DNA from: Gigaspora rosea
Lineage: Eukaryota; Glomeromycota; Glomeromycetes; Diversisporales; Gigasporaceae
DNA length: 64,000 nt
Direction of reading: 5' to 3'
Assembly: GCA_003550325.1 (NCBI GenBank)
Contig: QKWP01001226.1
Coordinates: forward strand, 64,458 to 128,457
A program made the translations under genes and the position numbers. Shown in pieces: positions 51,427-63,229 of the stretch; the first letter of the stretch is position 1; each line of letters opens with the position of its first letter. Below the pieces are notes generated by a model, which searched no databases, was not told the DNA's origin, and saw only the letters and a program-made list of their open reading frames with translations.

Positions 51427-53773
51427 TAAGTAAAACTGAATTTTTTATAGTAAATCACTATAAAAATTATGATATTCCAATACAATTATAATATAACCAA
51501 ATCTAAATCAATTGTATTACTATAGCTCATAAGTACAGTAAACCAGAATTTTTTACAATAAATTACTATAGAAATCATGTTCATTCTAATACAACACTAA
51601 CATGACTATATTTAAGTTACTCATATTACTATAGCTCGTAAGTACTGTAGACCAGAATTTTTTATAGTAAATCACTATAGAAATTATGTTCATTTTAATA
51701 CAAAACTAAAATAACTATATTTATATCACTTGTATCACTACAATAGTTAGTAAGTACAGCAAACAAGAATTTTTTATAGTAAATCACTATAAAATCATGT
51801 TTATTCCAATACAAAGCTAACATAACTATATTAAAATGACTTGTATCACTATAGCAAGTAAGTACTGTAAAACAGAATTTTTTACAGTAAATCACTAGTA
51901 GAAATTATGTTTATTCTACTATCTAACCATATCTAAATCACTTCTATCACTATAGCAAGTAAGTATAGTAAGCAAAAATTTTTACAGTAAATTACTATAG
52001 AATTATATTCATTTTAATACAAAATTAACATAACCATATCTAAATTATTTGTATTACTACAATAGTCAGTATGAATTTTTTACAGTAAATCACTATAGAA
52101 ATTATATTCATTTTAATAAAAACTAATATAACTATATATAAATTATTTGTATCACTACAATAGTTAGTAAGTACAGTAAAACAGAATTTTTTAAAGTAAA
52201 TCACTATAATAATTATGTTTATTCTAATAAAAACTAATATAATTATATCTAAATTTGTATTACTACAATAGTTAGTAAGTATAGTAAAACAGAATTTTTT
52301 ACAGTAAATCACTATAGAAATTATGTTTTTACAATATCTAAATCACTTGTATTACTACAATAGTCTGTAAGAATTTTTTATAGTAAACTACTATAAAAAT
52401 TACATCATTCCAATACAAAAATATAACCATATTTAAATACTTATATTACTATAGCAAGTAAGTATAGTAAAACAAATTTTTATAGTAAATTACTATAGAA
52501 ATCACATTCAATCCAATACAAACCTAATATAACCATATCTAAATCACTTGTATCACTATAGAATGTACAGTAAATCACTATAAAAATCATGTTCATTTCA
52601 ATACAAAACAAATATAATCATATCTAAATCATTTATATTACTATAGCAAGTAAGCATAGTAAAACAAAGTTTTTTATAGTAAATTACTATAGAAATTATA
52701 TTCATTTTATAATCATATCTAAATCACTTGTATCACTATAGCAAGTAAGTACAGTAAACAGAATTTTTTTAGTAAATTATATAGAAATCATGTTTATTTT
52801 AATACAATATAACCATATCTAAATCGCTTGTATTTTTATAATAGTCGGTAAGAATTTTTTAAAGTAAATCACTATAGAAATTATATTCATTTAAATACAA
52901 AACTAACATAATTATATCTAAATTACTTGTATTATCACAATAGTTTGTAAGAATTTTTTATAGTAAATCACTATAGAAATTATATTTATTCCAATAAAAA
53001 CTAACATAACTATATTTAAAATCACTTGTATTACTATAGCACGTAAGTATAGTAAACCAGAATTTTTCATGGTAAATTACTATAGAAATCATGTTCATTC
53101 CAATACAAAACTAACATAACTATATCTAAATCACACTTGTATAATATAACTATATCTAAATTACTTGTATTACTATAGCATATAAGTAATGTAAAACAAA
53201 TTTTTTGTAGTAAATCTATAGAAATTACATTTATTCCATCTAAATTATTTGTATCATTATAGTGAGTAAGTATAGTAAAACAGAATTTTTATAGTAAATT
53301 ATATAAAATCATATTTATTTCAATCAAAACTATAACTAAATCACTTGTATCATCACAATAGTCTGTAAGAATTTGTTTAGTAAATCAGTATAGAAATTAC
53401 ATTCATTCCAATACAAGACTAACATAACTATATTTAAATTACTTGTATTACTACAATAGTTTGTAAGAATTTTTTATAGTAAATCACTTTAAAATTACAT
53501 TCAATTTAATACAAAACTAACATATCCATATCTAAATCATTTATATTACTATAGTGAGTAAGTACAATAAACTAGAACTTTTTATAGTAAATCACTATAG
53601 AAATTACATTTATTTATAATATAAAATTAATATAACCATATTTAAATTACTTGTATTATTATAGTGGGTAAGTATAGTATACCAGAATTTTTTATACTAT
53701 AAAAATCATATTCATATTAATACACAACCATATATAAATCACTATAGCAAGTAAGTATAGTAAAACAAAATTT

Positions 53774-54340
53774 TTTAATTTATTTAATTTATGATCTATA
53801 TACTAAACAGTAAAAATCTATAGTAGTATATAGGGAAAATCAATTATTGTTTATCAAATTGCTAGAATCTAGTACTGTCAAAACAATAATGAATTTTTAC
53901 TAAGCTAACTTTTCTTCTTTACTAAACAAAAGTTGTAGATCACATTCTTGCAATTCTAATGGTAGTAAAATCATTAAAATTGGACAGGTAAATCACAAGA
54001 TATCATTAAAAAAATTTTTGCAACCATATAGAGTTTCTATTAAACAATAATATTGTTTACATAAAAACTCTATATAGTCACAAAAAGTTTTTTAATGATA
54101 TCTTGTGATCTACTGGTTCAATTTTAATGATTTTACTACTATTAGAATCGCAAGAATGTGCTCTACAACTTTGTTTAGTAAAGAAAAAAGTTAGCTTAGT
54201 AAAAAAATTTGTTATTGTTTTGACAGTGCCAGATTCCAGAAATTTAATAAACATTAATTGAATTTTTCAATTTTACTATATATAGTAATATATGTAGTCC
54301 CTGTTTGGTATATGGATCATGAATTAAATTATTTGTAAAT
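53774..54340. mobile_element. Foldback inserted in the satellite
   Basis: The ends ATGATCTATATACTAAACAG and, inverted, ATGATCCATATACCAAACAG sit on arms of about 260 bp that include TGTAGATCACATTCTTGCAA and GGTAGTAAAATCATTAAAAT with their inverses. The loop is near 54055. Same superfamily as 42960-43616 by the core motif. Confidence 0.82.
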
Positions 54341-54913
54341 TATTTGTATCACCACAATCATAGATAGGAATTTTTTATAGTAATTCACTAAAAAAAAATT
54401 ACATTTATTTAAATACAAAACTAATGTAACTATTTCTACTCTTGTATTATCACAATAGTTTGTAAGAGTTTTTTAGTAGTTTTTTTACAGTAAATCACTA
54501 TAGAAATCATATTTATTACAATACAAAACTAATATGACCATATCTAAATTACTTATATCACTATAGTAAGTAAGTATAGTAAACCAGAATTTTTTATAGT
54601 AAATCACTATAGAAATCACAATCATTCCAATACAAAACTTATAACTATATCTAAATTACTTGTATCACTATAGCAAGTACAGTAAAGCTAAATTTTTTAC
54701 AGTAAATCACTATAAATATCATGTTTATTCCAATACAAAATTAATATAACAATATCTAAATTACTTATATTACTATAGCAAGTAAGTATAGTAAAACAAA
54801 ATTTTTATAGTAAATTACAATAGAAATTATATTTATTTCAAATATAAACATATTTAAATTACTTGTTACCACAATAGTCAGTAAGAATTTTTGTAATAAA
54901 TTATATAAAATTA

Positions 54914-55214
54914 CAGAACCCCAGACATCTCTTATATAGGTCATAACTGGATTTTGGCCAATTTTAATCTAATTTGCTAAAAATAACAAAACTATATTTA
55001 CTTAAATAACTTCTGATCCAGTGATTAAAATTGAATAAACTTTTTTTGTTAGATGCACCTCACTGAGAGCTTTATTTTAAAAAAAATATTCATTCAAATC
55101 GGACTACTAGATGCCAAGATAATTGCCAAAAACTGTTGTTTTGCTTTTTAAATTTCAGGAGTTTTTGCTAAAAAAAAAAAAGTATGGCCTCTGTACTAGA
55201 TGTTCAGGGTTCTG
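54914..55214. mobile_element. 301-bp TIR element inserted in the satellite
   Basis: Ends CAGAACCCCAGACATC and, inverted, CAGAACCCTGAACATC. Flanked by AAATTA on both sides (54908-54913 and 55215-55220), which continues the satellite unit. Interior GAAATTGGACTACTAG-like words. Non-coding. Confidence 0.78.
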
Positions 55215-55902
55215 AAATTATATTCATTTCAATACATAACTAATATAACTATATATTAATTACTTGTATCACTACAATAGTAAGTAAGTACAGGAAACTA
55301 GAATTTTTTACAGTAAATCATGTTCATTCCAATACAAATCTATTATAACTATATTTAAATCACTTGTATCACTATAGCCCGTAAGCACAGTAAAACATAA
55401 TTTTTTACAGTAAATTGCTATAGAAAGCATGTTTATTCCAATACAAAACTAACATAATCATATCTAAATTACTTGTATTACTACAATAGTTGGTAAGAAT
55501 TTTTGGGCAGTTTTAAAAACAGTGAACCTAGTAATACCTTTTTTATAATTATTATTTTATATAATTAATAATTTAGCCTAAGTACATCAGGAAATTATAT
55601 ATATAGATATTAATCGATATATAACAGTTAATCGTTTTATATCGATTAAAAAATAACGATATATATCGATTAACCGGTTAAAAATCGATATATATCTAAA
55701 TCGATATATATTATTTTCTATATTAAATCGTTATATATCTACAAATTGATTATAATCGGAATTATTTAAAACAATATATAACGATTAACAGATCTTTAAC
55801 GATTACACAGTGTTTTGATCACAACGATATATAACGATTAACAGATCTTTAACGATTACACAGTGTTTTGACCACGTTACAAAAATTTCATCCCAGATCA
55901 CC

Positions 55903-55906
<4 letters not shown>

Positions 55907-55945
<39 letters not shown>

Positions 55946-56096
55946 AAAAAAAAAAAATTAAAAAAAAAAAAAAAAAATAACCACAAGCAAACAGTAAAAA
56001 AAAAAAAAAAAAAAAAAGTAAAATTTCAAAAAAAAGTAGGCTAAAAAAAAAGAGAAAGACAAAATAAAAAAAATGGTATAAGAAAAAAAAAAAAAA
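55907..56096. repeat. A-rich strand-asymmetric tract followed by a pyrimidine tract
   Basis: Almost 190 bases of A with few interruptions, then 56119-56210 is almost pure C/T. The switch between purine and pyrimidine strands occurs within about 25 bp. Confidence 0.9.
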
Positions 56097-56504
56097 GCTG
56101 TTTTTGAACAATTTTTACCCTCTCTCCCTTTACCCCCTTCTCCCTTTTTCTCCTCTTTCTTTTTTTCTTTTTTCTCTTTTTTTTTTTTTTCTTTCTTTTT
56201 TCTTTTTAATATTTCGAATACTTTCGAAATATTTTGGGATCAGTAGATCTGTAACCTGGATCATATCAAAGACGCGTTTGACTAATATTTTCGAAATGTT
56301 TCGATGATTTTTGATGATTGTACCACAAGATCAGATTAGATCTTTGTTTATTTTTTTTTGTTTATAATTTCGATCTTCTATCAATTTTACATTGTTTTTT
56401 CGTTTTCCTTTTGTTTCATTTAGTTTCGTTTAGTTTCGTTTTGTTTTTTTTTATATATATTTTTTTTTATTTTTTAATTTTTTTTACTTTATTTTTACAC
56501 TTTA

Positions 56505-57225
56505 CCACTAGCACTTTGCAAGAAATCCAATAACTTTCCAGCACTTTGCACAAGCCAACTCAGCCTTTTGACACTTTGCAAGAACACACAACACCTTTCT
56601 CTAGCAATTTCGAACGTTCAAGAATGCAAGTTTTCGCAAGTATTTGCAAGTTTTCGCAAGGGTCTTGTTTTATTTATTTTTTCGTTTCATGTTTTTTGTT
56701 TTTGTTTTTATTTTTATTAATTTATTTTATTCTGGCACTTTGCGAAAACCTTCGAAGATTTCTGAATTGCAAAACACGAACTCGAAATGGAGATTTGGGG
56801 CTTTGTTTATTTTTTTATTTAGTTTGCTTACATTTTTGTTTTTTGTTTGTTTTCTTTTTTTTTATTTCAGAACTTTGCAAGAAAACCGCTTAACTTTTCT
56901 GGCACTTCAATTCTAACATCTCTGGCACTTTGCAGGAAGTCACGAATATAAACGAATATAATCGAATACAAGCAAATATGAGCGAAATATAAGTTTATTT
57001 TTTTTATTTTTGTTTTTTTTTGTTATTTTTTTGGTTTGTTTTTTGTTTGTTTTTTTTACTTATTTTTTTAATTTTATTTTATTTTATTTATTCCTTACTT
57101 CTTTTGGAACTTTGCAAAAAAACGATCTAACTTTCTGGGACTTTGCAAGAAGTAGCGAATATAAGCAAATATAAGCAAATATGAACGAATATAAGCAAAT
57201 ATGAGTGAATATAAGGAATATAATA
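56505..57225 (+). repeat. Interspersed CACTTTGCAAGAA and GAATATAAGCAAATATGA motifs
   Basis: At least eight occurrences of (G)RCACTTTGCAAGAA or a close variant (56511 to 57145), separated by T-rich blocks. Two clusters of tandem 10-mers of the form GAATATAAGC/AAATATGAGC (56943-56995 and 57155-57222). Spacing is irregular, so this is not a simple tandem repeat. Confidence 0.7.
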
Positions 57226-57642
57226 GTTTTTTTTTTTTATTTTTTTTGGTTTCGTTTTTTTTGAATTTATTTTTTTTGACATTTTTTTATAATAATTTAT
57301 AATAAAATATATAATATTTTAAAATATAATAATAATAAATAAAAAAAATAAAATTTTATATTAAAAAATTGTGAAAACTTGTGAAAACCTGTAAAACGTT
57401 TAAAAATTTGCAAAAAGTATGATTATGTGAATATAATAATTATTAATTGATATCATATTTGATATATATCGATTAACCGGATATATATCGATTACTATTA
57501 CTATCGATAGTAATCGACAGGGTATTAACCAGATATCTATCGATTACTATCACTATCGATAGTAATCGACAGGGGTGATGAGTATCGATATATATCTTAC
57601 CAGTTAGTAATTGATATATATCTATATATAAAATTTGCTGAT

Positions 57643-57853
57643 GTAAGTAGCATAGTCATAGCACAAAAATTTGTTGGTGATGTAATATCCAAGCTAATCA
57701 GACCAAAACTTAAGCTGAGAAAATGTTTAAAATAGTTTGATATACTGATTGCAGTTATATCAACTTGTTTTAGTACTTTTTGAGCTTAAATTTTAGTCCA
57801 ATCAGCTCAGATATTACATTACTGACAAATTTTTGTACTATAACTATGCTACC
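57643..57853. mobile_element. Hairpin MITE
   Basis: AAGTAGCATAGTCATAGCAC and AAAAATTTGTTGGTGATGTA at the left are mirrored by TACATTACTGACAAATTTTT and ACTATAACTATGCTACCT at the right. Arms about 75 bp. Confidence 0.75.
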
Positions 57854-57944
57854 TACCTAGTATTAGGTTAAATAATAATATAGTTTTGTTAGTGCTAGTA
57901 AACAAATGATATAATTGCATGATTTTATGTGCTGCGATAATTAT

Positions 57945-58740
57945 TGGGTTCACTATTTTTGAAGTAGACAATCTACAGACAGTTCTTGGAACAGAAAAAT
58001 TACGTAAATTGTTAGTAAAAACAGTTAAAATTGCAAAGCTTTTATTTTTAATATATTTGCACCAACTTTTTTAATATATATAACAAAATCTTATTATATT
58101 TTTGAGATATGATGATTTTAAAAAGTCATGTGACTACTATACTTAAATCAACCAATGGAATTGCAGATAAAATTCTAAAAAAATTTATAACAAAGTTTAA
58201 ATTTTTTTAATTGAATAAATTTTTTATTATACCAATTATACTTGGATCTCTAGTTAAAGTTCTAAAAAAGCAACTTAAAATCGAATGGGTAGTAAGATTA
58301 TTAAAATTATTTGGCTTAGTATATTACAAGATATATATTAAAAAAGTCTCACTATTTTATTAAATTTATTAAAAAACTTAAAAGTTTTTTTCAATTCTCG
58401 TGATATTCTGAGCCAATCTTGGTAATATTAACACTTATGAAATTATAGTTCTCTTCTTTACAATCTTTATAAAATATTTAATTAAGGTTAGCATAATAGA
58501 ACATTGAGTTTTGATTAGTTTAAATCGCAAAGACCTTACTTAAGCTTTCTTTATAAATTTTTTTAGAATCTTATCTGTAATTCTATTGGCTAATTTAAAT
58601 ATGGTAGTTATATGATTTTTAAAATTATTATATCTCTTTGTATCTTAAAAATGGAAGTTTTGCGTTAAGGTTAGTGGTTTTAGTAGTGTTTTAGTAATAT
58701 TATATAAATTGCACTGTCCTTACTGTTTGTAGATTCTCTA
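57945..58740. mobile_element. Foldback of about 0.8 kb
   Basis: TAGACAATCTACAGACAGTT and the inner word GGAATTGCAGATAAAATTC are inverted at the right as AACTGTT-like/TGTAGATTCTCTA and GAATCTTATCTGTAATTC. Long AT-rich arms (about 230 bp) around a central segment with GGTAGTAAGATTATTAAAAT (58289-58308). Confidence 0.66.
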
Positions 58741-59183
58741 TTCTTGAAGTGTTACTATAAAAATTATATAAAATCATATTCATTACAATACAAAACTATA
58801 TCTAAATACTTGTATTACTATAGCAAGTAAGTATATAAACAGAATTTTTTTATAGTAAATTACTATAAAAATCACGTTCATTCTAATACAAAACTAACAT
58901 ATCCATATCTAAATCACTTGTATCACCACAATAGTTTGTAAGAATTTTTTACAGTAAATCACTATAAAAATCACATTCATTCTAATACAAATTAACATAA
59001 CTATATCTTATCACAATAGTTGGTTAGAATCTTTTTTACTATTAATTATATTTATTTTAATACAAAACTAATATAATCATATCTAAATTACTTGTATCAC
59101 TATAGTGAGTAAGTATAGTAAACCTATAGAAATCATATTTATTTCAATATAAAATCAATATAGCTCTATCTAAATTACTTGTA
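58741..59183. repeat. Satellite array, continuation
   Basis: Four to five degenerate units of the same consensus as 48390-55505, ending in AATTACTTGTA, the left TSD of the GC-rich element. Confidence 0.85.
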
Positions 59184-60156
59184 AGTTGCAGAGTGTGCCA
59201 GGCTAAACCTGGAAATTAGCGGGCCGGGCTGGGCTCGGGCCTAGTTTCGGGCTCACATTTTTATAAAGCGGGCCGGGCTCGGGTCGGGCCTAAAAAATAT
59301 CGGGCTGGTCCCGGGCCTCTGTAATATACCCGATTAGGCCCGGTTAAGCCCGGTAAACCCTAGAGGTAGATTACGTATATACGCATATATATACTATAGG
59401 TATTTTCAAATATGCTTTTGTTTTTTGCTTTTTTTTTCAACAAAAGCCGAACTCGGGTTTTGTTGAAAAAAAAAGCAAAAAGCAAAAGTATATTTAAAAA
59501 TACCTTATATTGTAGTTATAATGTAGGGGTAAGAAATTTAATTCTTGTGCACTAACCGATACGGTGCAAGAATAAAAACCTCAATTTTACTTTATTCGTT
59601 ACAGAAGTAGATATTAATTTAAATTGTGTTACTTGATTATCTTTTTTTTAAGGAATAAGATTTTAATTTTTGTCCTGAAATAATTGTGATTTTTAGACTT
59701 GCACCATACGTACGTATGTACGTAAACTTCACTAGGTAGAAAAACATACCCTTAGTAAGAAATCAAAAAGCCAGACAAGTAAGTCTGGTGAACGAATATA
59801 GATTAGAAGAACATTTTGAATATATTATTATCCATGCTATCGGTTTCAACACTATACTATCGGCTCTTAAAAAAAGGTTTTAATACGATTTCCAATGGCA
59901 TCTTTTGCCGTCAGAGTCAAAAATCTATATGAAATACGGGCCGGACCGGGCTTGGGCCGAATTTCAAATAAAGCCCAGCCCAGTTTGCTTAGCGGGCTTT
60001 TTTGTCAGGCTTGAGCCCAATTTATAACAAGACACGGCCCGGTTTGTTTAACGGGCTTTTTGTTGGGCTTGGGCTTGAAATCGGGCCTAAAAAAATTTTT
60101 CAGGCTCTGTTTCGGGTCTTAGAAAGCCCAACCCGGCCCGGCCCGTTTCGCACCCT
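59184..60156. mobile_element. hAT-like element with GGGCCGGGC subterminal repeats, inserted in the satellite
   Basis: AATTACTTGTA occurs at 59173-59183 and 60157-60167 and belongs to the satellite unit, giving an 8-11 bp TSD. The ends resemble CAGAGTGTGCCAGGC and, from the right, AGGGTGCGAAACGGGCC. The outer 170-220 bp on each side are dense in GGGCCGGGCTCGGG, GGGCCTAAAAAAT and inverses, the type of subterminal repeat known from hAT elements. The middle contains a nested hairpin (59400-59515) and a short hairpin around GATACGGTGCAAGAAT. The one ORF across the GC-rich end is repeat-derived. Non-autonomous. Confidence 0.82.
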
Positions 60157-60200
60157 AATTACTTGTATTACTATAGCAAGTAAGTACAATAAATACTATT
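60157..60200. repeat. Last satellite remnant
   Basis: AATTACTTGTATTACTATAG followed by CAAGTAAGTACAATAAA, part of one unit beyond the inserted element. Confidence 0.8.
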
Positions 60201-60219
60201 TATTATTGAATATAACTAT

Positions 60220-60620
60220 AAATAAAACTCTAATTAGAGTTTGAAACTGGTTTTATTTTTTATATATTATAACTGGTTTTAATCAGTTATATATAAAAAT
60301 AAAAGCAGTTTCAAAATCTAATTAGAGTTTGATTCATGGTTATTGTCTACTTTGTAGGATCCCTAATTTCTTTTCAAGTCCTGATTGGGTATTTGTAATA
60401 CAGCTTCTGATTGGACAAAGTAGGCTATACCAAACTTCATCTACTAATTAAATTTTTAGATCAGGTATAACATAAAATTTCAGAAAAAATTAAATTTTGC
60501 AAAAACTACCTTTTGTGTTCTAACAAAAAATTTCTTACAAAATTTTAGTATAGTATATATACTATTAGCCCTTTATATTATAGATGCTAGTAAAATTAAT
60601 TTTACTAATTTCACCAATTC
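60220..60620. mobile_element. Hairpin and TTACACCT-family fragments
   Basis: CTCTAATTAGAGTTTGAAAC at 60228 and, inverted, GTTTCAAAATCTAATTAGAG at 60309 form a hairpin (60228-60330). Downst­ream, GATCAGGTATAACATAAAAT and GTGTTCTAACAAAAAATTTC match the family of 1668-1865. Confidence 0.5.
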
Positions 60621-60832
60621 ACTACCAATTTCACCAATAGTTGTGAATTATTTCATTACATTTTATTATATTTTACCAGTATCTATACTTTATACTGCAA
60701 CAGTGCTTCATTATTTGATCATCCAATGGGAACTAGAGAGGAATTAGTAAATCTCACTTGGTGAACAATAACTGAATTTTTATAGCAAATCTGAGTCATA
60801 GCTCTTAATTATTATCATTTTTTAATATTAAG

Positions 60833-62259
60833 GTTTAAACAAGAATTTTGTAATTGGACAAGTGACAATCACAATATTGATCAATTAATTCAACAAACAC
60901 AACTTAATGCATTGACGGTTAAAGACATTATTGAATGGATACCCTTTAGCAAATTTACAAATATAAAGTATCTTGCTAAAGGAGGCTTTGGTACTGTTTT
61001 CAAGGCAGTATGGATTGATGGATATATTACAGAATTAAATTATGATGTATGGAAACGAAATACACAAATAGATGTTTGTTTAAAGAGCCTTGATAATTCC
61101 AAAGATATAAAACAAGAATTTTTAGTAGAAGTAAGCATTATAATTTACTATTATTAAAGTGTAGTAATCTTATTTATTCTAGTTGATATTTTAGGTCAAA
61201 AATCAACATATACATGGGGGCAATTCTGCAATTGCAATTTATGGAATAACCAAGAACCCAAAAGATGGTAACTACATGATAGTTATGGAGTATGCAAAGC
61301 AGGGAAGTCTTAGAAACTTGTTAAATAGTAAATATAGTGAATTAGATTGGGTTTCTAAAGTAGCCAACTTATGTTACATCGCTAATGAGCTTAATACAAT
61401 TCATGAAGCCAACCTAGTGCATAAAGATTTTCATTCCGGAAATATAGTTAATCAAAATATGTTTAAACCTTATGTTACTGATTTTGGCTTATGTAAACAA
61501 GTGTCACAAGACTCAATTCTAAAGTGCTTTTTGGTGTGCTTCCCTATATTGCTCCAGAGGTATTATATACAAATGGAAAGGAATACACTCAAAAATCAGA
61601 TATTTATTCTTTCGGAATAATTATGTCAGAAGTTTTTACTGGATATCCTCCATATCATGATATTCCACACAACGAAGATCTAGCAACACGTATTTGTCTA
61701 GGTTATAGACCTGAAATTAGATGCGAAGTTCCTCAATTACTTTTGGATCTAATGAATACATGCTTAAATGCAGAACCTCAAAACAGACCAACTGCTAAAA
61801 AATTAGCTATTAGACTGGAACAATTTTTTAAAGATTTGAAATATAAAAGAAATGAATTATTTAAGCAAGTTAAAAATTTGGACGAAAATTTCTTAACATA
61901 TGATAAAGTCAAATCAGTACAATTCAAATATCAGACTCATCCACAAGCTATTTATACAAGTCGATTTCTGAATCTTTCCAAACTCCCTAAACCAGGTAAT
62001 AACGTTTATTCATATTTTTAAAAAATTAGTAATATGTTATTGAGTGTAAAAATTTCTGAATCTGTCAATATAGTAAATGCAGGTAATGATATTAATTTTT
62101 CTAATTGAATTCAAACTGTAGTTTTAGTATATTTATATGTATATATTTTAGCATGCCAACCCAGTCAACGCATTGAAGTTCCCGATGGTAAGTAATATTT
62201 AATTTACTTATAATTACCCAAATTTATTGCTTATTTTTATATTGGCATTAGATTTTTAA
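60833..62259 (+). pseudogene. TKL-type protein kinase gene, frameshifted, 5' end not found
   Basis: Exons I infer are 60833-61130, 61195-61995, 62152-62187 and 62252-62259 (stop TAA). The protein begins mid-gene with FKQEFCNWTSDNHNIDQLIQ, the linker that in this family follows a cysteine-rich N-terminus; I find no such exon upstream. Kinase motifs are the Gly loop LAKGGFGTVFKAVW (60969-61013), the Lys segment VCLKSL, the catalytic loop VHKDFHSGNI (HKD in place of HRD), DFG in VTDFGLCK, the APE motif YIAPEVL and SFGIIMSEVFTGYPPYHDIP. A one-base deletion (net) between SQDSI and FGVLPYIAPEVL (61513-61530) shifts the frame, splitting the kinase at the activation loop. Family role: Ser/Thr-type signalling kinases, expanded in glomeromycetes. 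As sequenced it is inactive. A base-calling error in an otherwise intact gene is possible. Confidence 0.88.
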
Positions 62260-62620
62260 TCAAGTAAAAGGAAGTTATTGAGCATTCTATTTATTATTGC
62301 CGTGCTACAATAATTCAGCAATTATTATATATTTTCATGTATGTACGTGCCTAAAGAGAGAAAAGATATAAACCAACAACTATTTTGCAGATAGAATTGA
62401 CCGATTTAAGATTGGCCTGACTTATAGTTTAGTGTTGTCTAGATGTAGATTGTTGGCGAGATAGTGGTTAGCAAGTCTATTTATTAAAGATGTTATGATC
62501 AAAATTAAATACTATATATTTATTTTAAATGATATATGCATATATTTTATAAATTTTTTAAAGAAAGTTATAAAATTTAAATCTAAATATTAAGGCTCCG
62601 AACCTCAACAGTTCCTGTTC
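62260..62620. other. AT-rich spacer downstream of the kinase
   Basis: No supported feature. GGCGAGATAGTGGTTAGCAA (62454-62473) resembles a tRNA A box but has no B box partner. Confidence 0.35.
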
Positions 62621-62639
62621 CCTAATATAATCAAAACTA

Positions 62640-63150
62640 TATTTTATCTCGAAACTGTGATCAATATTTTATAATTAATTCTTAGAAAAGCCTGTTTACA
62701 TTGTTTAAATGAAATTTAAACACCATTTAGCAATTATCAAGAGACTATATTAAAATAGGTAAAAAAAAGATTCTAAGCAATGATTGGGTTCGAACGTGTC
62801 TTGAAAGCGAATTCAGTTTATATCTTTAAATGGGTTATGACAATTCAATCTATATTCAATAAAATAGATAGATGAGAATAATTAAATCTTAAATGTAAAG
62901 CAAAGAAACTTGCCACTGAGTTTATGTAAATAATAACGTGAATGCCAACCAATCAAATTTCAAGTTTGATTTTGTCGATAGTCTTAAAACGCCATTTCAA
63001 ATAAGGTTTTTGGCGTAAAAGAAAAAAATCATGGATAATATAAAATATGAAATAACAAAAATTTTTTGTATAATAAAGAATACTAATTATATTGTAAGTT
63101 GCAGATGTTAGCTTAGAAAGGTAGCTATCTTTTTTTCATAACTTGAAATC
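62640..63150. repeat. Inverse copy of 45880-46400
   Basis: Inverse alignment through GCAATGATTGGGTTCGAACG, GATGAGAATAATTAAATCTT, GTGAATGCCAACCAATCAAA and ATAAAGAATACTAATTATAT. Locally diverged, with small indels. The flanking coding-like segment (63230-63345, minus) resembles 45588-45846 but lies in the same, not inverted, orientation. Confidence 0.7.
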
Positions 63151-63229
63151 CCTTAATTAAATCATTACACTGAAAAATTTTAACATTACACTTGACCGTT
63201 TATGACTAAATATATATATAATTTTTTAA

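Larger units (their letters stand above)
48390..55505. repeat. Satellite array, units of about 105 bp
   Basis: More than 50 imperfect units of consensus order ATCTAAATCACTTGTATTAC, TATAGCAAGTAAGTACAGTA, AAACAGAATTTTTTATAGTA, AATCACTATAGAAATCATGT, TTATTCCAATACAAAACTAA, CATAACCAT. There are two alternating subtypes, one with AGCAAGTAAGTACAGTAAA and one with CAATAGTCGGTAAGAATTTT. Units carry short dyads around CTATAG. The array starts about 90 bp after the SPRY-TPR gene. ORFs within it repeat the same peptide every unit and are artefacts. Insertions at 50917, 53774 and 54914 interrupt it, and it resumes at about 58741-59183 and 60157-60200. Confidence 0.93.
55550..57640. mobile_element. Composite element with ATCGATATATATCG-rich ends
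   Basis: Both ends (55590-55870 and 57430-57620) are built from TATATATCGATTAACCGG, ATCGATATATATC and related words on both strands. The left part includes two direct copies of ACGATATATAACGATTAACA followed by GATCTTTAACGATTACACAG. Between them are an A tract, a pyrimidine tract and CTTTGCAAGAA repeats. No ORF carries a recognisable domain; those present encode Phe/Leu-rich strings. It interrupts the satellite. Confidence 0.55.

Noticed and set aside
51695..52312. Minus-strand ORFs with repeating CKKFCFTVLTNYCSDT peptides, resembling a repeat protein
   Set aside because: The peptide period equals the satellite unit (about 105-108 bp). The ORFs are by-products of a repeat length near a multiple of three.
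48390..55505. Regular repeats with spacers as a CRISPR array
   Set aside because: Whole units are repeated without unique spacers, the units are diverged, and the contig is eukaryotic.
55803..56916. Phe/Leu-rich ORFs resembling membrane proteins
   Set aside because: They are translations of A or T homopolymer tracts and shift freely between frames.
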